Assembly (NCBI GenBank): GCA_963576785.1
Contig: OY756142.1
Coordinates: 2,294,001-2,358,000 of the forward strand
Source: Chlorophyllum brunneum
Taxonomy: Eukaryota; Basidiomycota; Agaricomycetes; Agaricales; Agaricaceae
Length of the DNA stretch: 64,000 bases
Direction of reading: 5' to 3'
Shown here: positions 56,989 to 64,000 of the stretch, one piece after another
How positions within the stretch are numbered: the stretch's first letter is position 1
Layout of the letters: every line of letters starts with the position of its first letter
The notes under the pieces: generated by a model
What the model was told of the DNA's origin: nothing
What the model saw: only the letters and a program-made list of their open reading frames with translations
Databases searched by the model: none
Translations under genes and position numbers: made by a program

Positions 56989-58726
56989 ATGGCCGGTCCA
57001 TGGTGTGTATATGGCCCATCATCAAGGACTTCGAACCTCATCCTCGTCTTAGTTGAAGTTCGTCTCAGTCCAAGGGCGTCTGCGCGGTTTGATACCATCC
57101 GCAGCCTAGTCCAGTCCTTCGTAATGTCCCATGACAGAATTGCGCTTCCGTCCGTACTTGATGGATGGCAGGACATACCTGAGCTCGCGTCCTCTGTTGA
57201 GAACATCAGTATTTGCGACCCACCCTGCTCAAAGCAATCTCTTGCGCTCGAAGAGATGATGCTTCATGTCCACGTCTATCAGCCTTCTGATGGTGACTCT
57301 TTTGAAGACTTTTCAAATGGCCTGGGTGGCCAGGATGACGACGATTCCATGGCAGCGAGTGTCTGTGAGCTTCCGAATCGGGGCTGGGATGGCCTCTGGA
57401 ATTCCTTAATATATGCGGGTGACATCAAGTTGAAATTACTTGACTATATCCATGCCACCTTACTTCTGAGTGACGCCCACGTTGACTGTGAGTTTCTTCT
57501 CCGTTGGCAAGTCTTGTTTTAAATGTTCCTCAGATAATATCGTTTCGTGGAACCGGGTTGTCCTCCTTCATGGGCCTCCTGGTACTGGAAAGACCTCTCT
57601 TTGTCGTGCTCTCGCACAGAAGCTCTCTATCAGATTGTCACACCGGTACTTGGCACCCAGATCTTATTACTCAATGAGCTCAGTTGTTGTTCCAGTTACT
57701 CACATGCTCGTTTACTCGAAATCAACTCCCATTCTCTCTTTTCAAAATGGTTTTCGGAATCGGGAAAACTTGTACAGCGCCTCTTCAATAGCATCAATGA
57801 ACTGATTGAAGAGGAGGACGGCTTCGTCGTTGTTCTGATCGGTATACCGTTTCCCCGTCCAGGATACGCCATCATCTGACTTCTTGTTAGACGAAGTCGA
57901 ATCCTTGACCGCCGCTCGTGCTGGTGCTATGGCCGGAACAGAGCCTTCCGACGGACTTCGGGTTTGCATACAATGTTCTAATCACGGAGCGCTGCTAAGT
58001 AGTTATCAGGTCGTCAACGCACTCTTGACTCAACTTGATAAACTAAAGCACCGTAAAAATGTTCTTATCATGTCGACAAGTAACCTCGTTAAAGCTATCG
58101 GTGAGCACATTTTGACGTCATTCCTCAACTGGGTCTTGAAATTTCAATAGACAGTGCTTTTGTTGACCGGGCAGATATTGTACAATTCATTGATCTGCCT
58201 ACAAGAGAGGCAATCTATGAGATTTTGAGGTCCTGTTTATGCGAGATCATTTCAAAGGGCATTGTCGTCGCGACCGTAAGACCCTTGCTTCTCGCAAACA
58301 ATGATTACACTTATTACACCGCTCAGATAATCCCGACTCTCAAACAAGCTCAGATGTTTGAGGTACTTGCCAAGGCTGGGCAAGATTACACCTGCAAATC
58401 TGAAGATCCTCATGAGAGGCATATATATATGGCTCTACGAATCTTCAGACTAGCTTCGCAGTGTCGGGTAAGTCTGCATGCCCTCCGAACCCGGGAAACT
58501 CACAAAGTGTGAATAGGATCAGGGTATGTCGGGCCGGGCCCTGCGAAGGCTACCCGTCCTTGCGCTATCACGCTATGTAGGGCTGGGGACAACGTCTTCT
58601 CGAGGCAATGAGGGTGTTCAACGCGATGTGCTTGTTCAGGGTGCAGCTGATATTGACATTTGGTTGGACGGAATGGAACAAGTTATCCGGGAACAAATGA
58701 AGGAACGAGAGCATCTGCAGCAGTAG
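56989..58726 (+). CDS. PCH2: Pch2/TRIP13 AAA+ ATPase
   Basis: HORMA-domain remodelling ATPase: opens Mad2 at the spindle checkpoint and removes HORMADs from meiotic chromosomes. Exon 1 is 56989..57487 and carries the N-terminal substrate-recognition domain. The AAA core follows: [20 protein letters not shown] (Walker A), [38 protein letters not shown] (Walker B), [39 protein letters not shown] (sensor 1 and arginine finger region) and [17 protein letters not shown] (sensor 2). The GTEPSD and DRADI segments are TRIP13-specific. The product is roughly 480 residues. One exon in the 58290..58470 region ([20 protein letters not shown]...) is poorly conserved in sequence but required to keep the frame. 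Divergent from the Rdx gene, 175 bases between starts. Confidence 0.94.
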
Positions 58727-58978
58727 AACTTTGCCCGAATGACTAAACACAACGCGGAAATCAGAAGCAGTAGAAGTACTTATTGAGGTCATAATGAATA
58801 TTTCCACTCCCTGCCGACTGCATCGCCCATTTGGACTCTTTCGTAAGAGATCCTAATCACCTCAGATGAGAGACTTAGCACCAACCCGAGTCTCCCTATT
58901 GTGCCATCTTATCTACAATCAGGACACACGGCGAGCGGGAGAGAAAGAGTGAGAACGTACAGGAAGGGCTAGCCATTG

Positions 58979-60970
58979 TTATGACGGAAGGAGAGTCCGA
59001 AGCTTAGAAAGTAATGTGCTAGCATGCGGTGCAGTGTCAACCGGAGTGGCATCGAGCATGGTGGAATGCGAGGGTTGGGTTTGTAGGTGGGGAGCGGTAT
59101 CTCTGACACGGTTATCTTGTCGTTGAGTTCGTACTATCAACTCCCGACGGGGCTGAAATTGTACAATTTCTCGCCACCTGTCACGGGATATGACCTTCCG
59201 CCGGTCCTCCGTTAATAGGAATATGTCTCTCCCTGCCCATACGCGGCGCCCAAGTCGCTCCTTCACTCTTTGTGTTGTTCGCCCAAAAACCTTATCTAGG
59301 GCTGAGGAAAATGCGGACATTTCTGCCAAATCACGCGTCAGAATGCCGATGTGCAGGTTCAAATTGAACGTCTTGTCCTCAGGGGGCTGGGCCGGGCTTT
59401 GGTCATTGACGTCGACATCAAACGCTGTACCGAGCTTCTTGACGTGAACGATGGCGTTAGATGAGAGGCGTCCTGACTGTACAATGCGTGGGAGGGAAGA
59501 GCTGAAATCGCGGGAAGGTAATGATGCCACCGTTGCTGCAATGTCGGTTTCCGTGCCTGCATCTATCAGGGAATCTGCCAATGAGCCACCGAGTGTGGTG
59601 CGCAGCTCGGTAAAGTATTCCAGATTGCGCTTTTTATTTCGCACAATACGAGGTATTTTGGTTGAGAGCCAACGCATTAGGCCTAGGTTCTTGTACCTAT
59701 TAGTATGTCCGAAGACCGACATAAGCATCCTTCGATTTATAGAAAAATGTGGTGCCTTGATCTCGTCTAACGGTACACCCGACTCTATCTGTGTGTGGAG
59801 CTCGTTGTGTACTTGGTTGTCCAACCTCATAGCTTGGATAAGGTAGTGCCGGGCCAAAATGGCGTGATCTCCGCGTCCAATGTGTCGGAGAAGCATGGTG
59901 TATGTCGTTGTATTCGGAGGGGCATAGGGAGGGGTAAAATTAGAGGGCGGGGTCATTTCGATGGATACGCCAAAGTCATCATCGTCATCAAAGGAAGAGA
60001 AGAGGTGCTGGTTGGCTTGTGGGAGGGGTTGAGTGAGGACCTCGAAGGCTTGAACGACTTTGGAAATGTCACCGAAACGACCGAGGGTGTCAATGATGGT
60101 ATTGAGAGCATGTGTGGATAAAGGCTGTACACTAGAAGTTGATTGACCCTCTAGAAACTCTAGGGGGGGACAATCCGGGTTGGCCAAGTCAATCCCATAG
60201 GTCCATTTGACCAATGTGTCAAATCCCTCTCTATCTATTGTTTCCTTGAAAATGCGGAGGGCGAGGTCGAGATTGGCAGGAGTGAAGGGGACTTGGTATT
60301 TGCGCATGTCGGACATGAGGGCGTCGAGGGTTTTACGGGTTTGGGCGATTAATCGCGGACGGTAGACTTTGAGGATAGGAAGTGTGAGTCGATGAGAAAT
60401 TGCCTGAAGGCAAAGACCAAAAGTTTTGGGTTCGGGAACAAGGCCAAGGTGGATAATCTCCTGGTAGACCTGATGGGAGCCAATGTGGTGACCAACAGCA
60501 GCAAACTGTTCGAGGATGAAATGGTAATCCTCCAAGGAGGGGGTAGATCCTAAAGCGCGAATGTTACTGATTATAGTCTGAAAACGGCCTTCGTGAAGAT
60601 GGGGATGCTCTGACTTCCGACCGCGGAGAAGACGCTTTGCGGCGGAAAACCGGAGAGTTTGGGCGGGAGGGGAGCATTGGCGCAAGACCTGTTGATGGAG
60701 CTCGAGAGGGAGGGCATCATAGTTGAAATAATTGAGAAGGTTGGTGTAGTGTGCCCAAACACGCGAGGGATTTCCTTGGTTTAACAAGGCATGTCGGAGA
60801 CCATCAATCCGGGCTTCCTTGAGTGACTCTACGGGACAGCGGGGGGGAGGAGAGGTGGAAACATGGGCAGCGAGGGTGGAGGAGGAGCGCACTGTGGGGG
60901 TTGGTGGTCTGCGCGATGATGCAGCTAGGAGGGAAGAGCGGAGGGAGGTTGTGAGCCGGGGATGGACCAT
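58979..60970 (-). CDS. Mitochondrial pentatricopeptide-repeat-like protein
   Basis: Probably an organelle RNA-processing or translation factor. Intronless ORF of 663 residues; ATG at 60970 (the frame also opens two codons earlier at a TTG). The N-terminus (VHPRLTTSLRSSLLAASSRRPPTPTVRSSS) is a long Arg/Ser presequence. Helical repeats with PPR-like spacing follow: LEDYHFILEQFAAVGHHIGS, HQVYQEIIHLGLVPEPKTFG, LDALMSDMRKYQVPFTPANL, LNTIIDTLGRFGDISKVVQA and TYTMLLRHIGRGDHAILARH. The repeats are degenerate, as in other fungal PPR proteins, and an acidic loop sits at ~330. The C-terminal third has no clear repeats. No intron in 2 kb is exceptional for this window, where most genes have introns every 150 bases. 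Confidence 0.82.
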   Translation of the reverse strand: MVHPRLTTSLRSSLLAASSRRPPTPTVRSSSTLAAHVSTSPPPRCPVESLKEARIDGLRHALLNQGNPSRVWAHYTNLLNYFNYDALPLELHQQVLRQCSPPAQTLRFSAAKRLLRGRKSEHPHLHEGRFQTIISNIRALGSTPSLEDYHFILEQFAAVGHHIGSHQVYQEIIHLGLVPEPKTFGLCLQAISHRLTLPILKVYRPRLIAQTRKTLDALMSDMRKYQVPFTPANLDLALRIFKETIDREGFDTLVKWTYGIDLANPDCPPLEFLEGQSTSSVQPLSTHALNTIIDTLGRFGDISKVVQAFEVLTQPLPQANQHLFSSFDDDDDFGVSIEMTPPSNFTPPYAPPNTTTYTMLLRHIGRGDHAILARHYLIQAMRLDNQVHNELHTQIESGVPLDEIKAPHFSINRRMLMSVFGHTNRYKNLGLMRWLSTKIPRIVRNKKRNLEYFTELRTTLGGSLADSLIDAGTETDIAATVASLPSRDFSSSLPRIVQSGRLSSNAIVHVKKLGTAFDVDVNDQSPAQPPEDKTFNLNLHIGILTRDLAEMSAFSSALDKVFGRTTQRVKERLGRRVWAGRDIFLLTEDRRKVISRDRWREIVQFQPRRELIVRTQRQDNRVRDTAPHLQTQPSHSTMLDATPVDTAPHASTLLSKLRTLLPS

Positions 60971-61525
60971 GGACAACCGCGCGACTCGAATCTCAGCTCT
61001 CCGTCATCGAGCAGAAAAATGCAAACACGTGATCGCTCCTGTTGCCCTAACCAGACACTTGGTCCGTGCGCGGCATTCGTGGTATATAAGCGCACGCCCA
61101 GCACCTGAACACTTCATACTTACCTTGATGGCACAAGCCCCTTCACGACTCCGGGTTTGTGGGCTGTGGAGGTCCCCCATAGCACGGCGACCCTGTCCCC
61201 AGGGGCACTCTGCGGTTTGTATGGGCTTCGGCTCATGCACCGTCCCAATATTTTCCTGTCCTGCTTCGGCCACTCTGGCTGGGCAGGCTCTTTTTTTATG
61301 TCAGCCTGCTGTCCTAACCCTAACCCTAGTGTTTGTATGTAGAGAGAAAGTAATACATGGCGAGATTTGCTTGCAAGGCTGGTGTTACGTGTGCTGTGCC
61401 CTTTGTCGTGAACCCCACCGACCGCTGCTTGGGCGTGTTTGGTTGCCCACCGTCTGCTCCCTACCATCTCAGCCACCACACCCACCTTCATCCATCCCCC
61501 GTGTGCAGCAGTGGTCATCCCTGGC
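60971..61525. promoter_or_regulatory. Divergent promoter with telomere-like (telobox) motif
   Basis: 555 bases between the PPR gene and the disordered orphan. It contains CCTAACCCTAACCCTA at 61313..61328, two and a half TTAGGG units on the minus strand. Such teloboxes in fungal promoters are bound by Myb-type TTAGGG-binding factors (Tbf1/Teb1 class). Long plus-strand open frames over this region (from 60819) are chance, antisense to the PPR gene. Confidence 0.5.
61313..61328 (-). promoter_or_regulatory. Telobox CCTAACCCTAACCCTA
   Basis: Interstitial telomeric-type repeat, 2.5 units, located 343 bases upstream of the PPR gene start and 198 bases upstream of the disordered orphan. Too short to be a telomere remnant by itself; most easily read as a transcription-factor site. 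Confidence 0.5.
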
Positions 61526-63190
61526 ATGGCCACCCCCAACCAGGTGCCTGTGGCCACAAACAAATCTTCTTCCTTGGAATCAGTCTCTTCCAAACAGTCC
61601 AGACCCGGCGGGCCTCTCCATAATGGGCCCAACCGATCTGCAAGAGGTCGGGCCAGCCATATTCGCAACGGAGGAAGGAGCAATAAGGGCACTCAGATTG
61701 CGCGAGACGACAAAACCACGGCATCCAATTGCGGTCCAACCTCTGCTCCACCCGAAAAACGGGACAAACCTACGCTGCCGAAGAAACCAGCACTTTCAAT
61801 CCCCTCACCATTGAACCCTCCAAGCACCACCACCCCCAAGTCGAAGAACTCATCCAGGCGGCCGTCAAGGGCCAGTTCAGCGATCAACACCTCACAGTCC
61901 AGCCCAGTCATCGAAACACCAGTGTCCGCTGCGTCATCCCGCTCCTCAAATCGTCGTAGACGTTCGGGCACTGGGAAGGGAAACAGCATACCCAAAATCA
62001 ACCCTCCCCCACTCCAGGACACCCTCCTTCGACCAGGGCGTGTAGTCCCCCACACCGCCCCTATCAAAGATCCTCCCCCTCACCTCTCTCACAAGCCTCC
62101 CCATACACCCACCAGCTCGTTCGATATGAGCAAGGACATCGATGCACTTGTCGAAAGAGTCCGAGCAGTGGCAATGGCTGATAATCGTCCTTCCACCCCT
62201 GGTAGCCACATTGACTGGGCTGGTGATGATGATGACAGTTTACCCGACCTCGATGACTGGGGCATCCCTTCCTTGTCCGATCCTAAAGCCCATGCCATTT
62301 CTCCCATCATCGTCGGTGGTCTCAAACCTCTTCCAGAGCTCAATTCTGGGTCGGGAAACACAGGCGGAAAAACCGAGAATAACAGTCTACCGGCCCCCAC
62401 CAAGGACCATGCTGCATCACCGTCTTTACCTAACGGTGGTGTCTCATCGCCCGAAGCCGTGGATCGTAAAGGTATTCAGAAAGTCCACACTCATCCCTCC
62501 TTACCGCCTAAACCCCAGTCCACATCGGATGTGCGCATTGTCAGTGATGTCTATAAGCCTATGGCGTCTCGCCGTTCTCAGCTTTCCGAGGGACGAAGGG
62601 AATTGTCCACTGTTACTCCTCATCAGTCCGCCCCGAACAAAACCACGGTACACAACAGTTCCCCTTCGTCGGAGCCTTGCGACAAGGGCAATGATCTCAC
62701 CTCCAGTGGCAATCTCCCGGGTTCAGAGGATTTAAGCGACCAGGATGTTCCCGGTTCTGGGAACCTAGCCCAGTCCATGCACGCATCAACCGTCGAGGAC
62801 AGTTTACAACCGGAGCAAGAGGGTCTGGCAGCTTCTATCCATGCCCCTAGGGCTATCGTCGACTCCAGTTCTGCCCCTGCTCATCTCGGGAGTCTATCCC
62901 CGAGGAGCCGACCAACACACAGTCGCGCTCAGACCCTTGGCCGACCCTTCCATCGGCTTCACCAGAATGACAACAACTACACCCGCTCACCTCGCATGGG
63001 CCGCGGTGGATTCCACGGGTCCCCTGGGCAACATGCGCGCAACCATTCTTCCCCATCCGCCACCACTACTGCTATGCGTCCCTCTCACTCCCGTCCCATA
63101 CTGACCGGCGATGCAATCTCTCGCCTCGCCAGGGCTGTCGGTAGCACTGCTACTACGCCGACAAAATCCACACCAATTGCTAATGATTGA
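61526..63190 (+). CDS. Intrinsically disordered Ser/Pro-rich orphan protein
   Basis: Single-exon ORF of 554 residues with an ATG at 61526 (MATPNQVPVATNK). I do not recognise a family. Composition is Ser/Pro/Lys/Arg-rich throughout. The one region that looks conserved is at about residues 195-255: SFDMSKDIDALVERVRAVAM, PGSHIDWAGDDDDSLPDLDD followed by WGIP, then ISPIIVGGLKPLPE. That amphipathic helix and acidic Trp-containing motif could be a short interaction site. The C-terminus has RGG-like and Arg/Ser-rich stretches (MGRGGFHGSPG) and ends SRLARAVGSTATTPTK. These features suggest an RNA-binding or translation-related protein, but nothing is proven. Intronless, like the adjacent PPR gene. 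Confidence 0.65.
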   Translation: MATPNQVPVATNKSSSLESVSSKQSRPGGPLHNGPNRSARGRASHIRNGGRSNKGTQIARDDKTTASNCGPTSAPPEKRDKPTLPKKPALSIPSPLNPPSTTTPKSKNSSRRPSRASSAINTSQSSPVIETPVSAASSRSSNRRRRSGTGKGNSIPKINPPPLQDTLLRPGRVVPHTAPIKDPPPHLSHKPPHTPTSSFDMSKDIDALVERVRAVAMADNRPSTPGSHIDWAGDDDDSLPDLDDWGIPSLSDPKAHAISPIIVGGLKPLPELNSGSGNTGGKTENNSLPAPTKDHAASPSLPNGGVSSPEAVDRKGIQKVHTHPSLPPKPQSTSDVRIVSDVYKPMASRRSQLSEGRRELSTVTPHQSAPNKTTVHNSSPSSEPCDKGNDLTSSGNLPGSEDLSDQDVPGSGNLAQSMHASTVEDSLQPEQEGLAASIHAPRAIVDSSSAPAHLGSLSPRSRPTHSRAQTLGRPFHRLHQNDNNYTRSPRMGRGGFHGSPGQHARNHSSPSATTTAMRPSHSRPILTGDAISRLARAVGSTATTPTKSTPIAND

Positions 63191-63411
63191 CGTTCCACGG
63201 GCTAATTCTTGTCACTAATCACCTGCTAAAGTTGCATATTCCTGTTGATACCCCTTCGACTACACTCAGCTCAGTGTTACTTGCTTCACTTGCGTGTGTA
63301 TCATTTCTTCGGTTTTACTTCGTATATTGGATGTATTTATGGACCTCAAATCATTTTGTACATTTCTCGAATTTTGCGGCCCCGGATATATACATACACA
63401 CTGCTATCCAT

Positions 63412-64000
63412 CTACTCTGAGCTAAAGTAAGACAGTTCGAGGCCAATGGCCTTGATAGGTTTTGCTCTGCTCGAGAGGTCTGAAATCAGGCCCAAGCTGA
63501 CTAGCATATTTCGTATACGGCCCTCCCAAAGAAGAGAAACATCCTGTATAATCCTTTTAGGGGTATGGGACTGGGGACCAAACAAAGGGAACCCACATTG
63601 TTGGTGGAGACCCTCGCCTTGAGAACGCCTTGAACTTCTTGTTGGCTATCTGGAAGATAGACGGGTTTCGAGAGCGAATGCTCGGGTGGCTGTTCTGGCT
63701 GGTTTTCCCCCTCGTTGATGTGAGGGTTGCGCCGAAGCCAGTATTCAGCGCCCATCGTCCATTCGCTTTCGAAGCTATACACATTAAAGTCAAACCGTGT
63801 TGAAAGGGCGAGGTCCCGTGAAGTTTTAGCGGTATAGGCCGTCGATACATGTCCTAACATTGGATTAAAGAGGCAAGTGACTGTAGTGGGCGGTTGATAG
63901 ACTGGGGAAGGGTAAAATGGAGGTGAAGGCGGAGAAGACGCGGGCAGCTGTGCAGATGGTGGAGTGGCATCTGGAAGAGTTGTGAATCGTATTCCAGTTG
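63412..64000 (-). CDS. MDM10: ERMES subunit Mdm10, 5' part outside window
   Basis: Beta-barrel protein of the mitochondrial outer membrane; part of the ER-mitochondria encounter structure and of SAM assembly of Tom40. Two exons are visible. The upstream one runs off the right edge and reads GIRFTTLPDATPPS, TVTCLFNPMLGHVSTAYTAK, SRDLALSTRFDFNVYSFES and EWTMGAEYWLRR, then QEVQGVLKARVSTNN. A 49-nt-class intron follows, then DVSLLWEGRIRNMLVSLGLI and KPIKAIGLELSYFSSE before the stop at 63412..63414. The HVSTAYTA, YSFESEWTMGAE and final GLELSYFS segments are the Mdm10 C-terminal signature, including the last beta strand (beta-signal). A Pro-rich loop of ~30 residues sits upstream of LFNPMLGH. Confidence 0.92.

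Noticed and set aside
60819..61814. 331-codon plus-strand open frame
   Set aside because: Antisense to the start of the PPR gene, then through the promoter and over the start of the disordered orphan in another frame; no motif.
1..64000. Transposons, rRNA, tRNA, CRISPR arrays, secondary-metabolite cluster
   Set aside because: No reverse transcriptase, transposase, long terminal repeats, cloverleaf or repeat-spacer arrays were seen; the lone PPTase and Zn2Cys6 genes are not accompanied by biosynthetic enzymes.

Overview
The window reads as gene-dense nuclear DNA of a basidiomycete fungus, most likely an Agaricomycete. The evidence is the many ~50-nt GT-AG introns (35-nt introns at the low end), families typical of mushroom-forming fungi (a DUF6533 seven-helix protein, an Apd1/Aim32-type sucrase/ferredoxin-like protein, a Sch9-type kinase with a C2 domain, a bacterial-type mitochondrial AspRS), and the gene order without operons. 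I could not name the species. I reconstructed gene models by joining exons through splice sites and conserved protein motifs. For most genes the summed exon length is a multiple of three.

Layout. 1-5 kb: NPC1 sterol transporter (minus, runs off the left edge) head to head with DPH1. 5-8 kb: a DUF6533 membrane protein in a loosely packed region. 8-12.4 kb: an orphan mitochondrial protein, a SIRT5-type sirtuin, and an Apd1/Aim32-like [2Fe-2S] protein with three ATCWGATAA (iron-GATA) sites. 13-24.5 kb: Sch9-like kinase, a Tim17-domain protein, a 12-exon acyl-CoA dehydrogenase, a Zn2Cys6 regulator, and a PABPN1-like RNA-binding protein. 24.6-31.9 kb: bL19m, an Ivy1-like protein, mitochondrial AspRS, and an F-box protein. 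33-40 kb: RPC34 (Pol III), a phosphopantetheinyl transferase, a Mak32-like PfkB kinase, DR1/NC2-beta, SmF, and a DUF2423 protein with an in-frame stop. 40-47 kb: a multi-pass membrane protein, Erb1, Arp4. 47-56 kb: a Gln-rich orphan, TRAPPC2, rhomboid Pcp1, CLASP/Stu1. 56-64 kb: an Rdx (SelW/SelT-like) protein, Pch2/TRIP13, a PPR protein, a disordered orphan, and Mdm10 (runs off the right edge).

Most genes are housekeeping, with a strong mitochondrial share (sirtuin, orphan at 8.3 kb, Tim17-like, ACAD, bL19m, AspRS, Pcp1, PPR, Mdm10) and a gene-expression share (DPH1, PABPN1-like, RPC34, DR1, SmF, Erb1, Arp4). Many pairs are divergent with only about 80-230 bp between start codons. I saw no transposon, rRNA, tRNA or CRISPR, and no single multi-gene system.

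The most unusual signals concern splicing. An 8-nt internal microexon supplies the second cysteine of the CxxC redox motif in the Rdx gene. A GA-AG intron splits the catalytic motif of the Mak32-like kinase. Three GC-AG introns lie in neighbouring genes.
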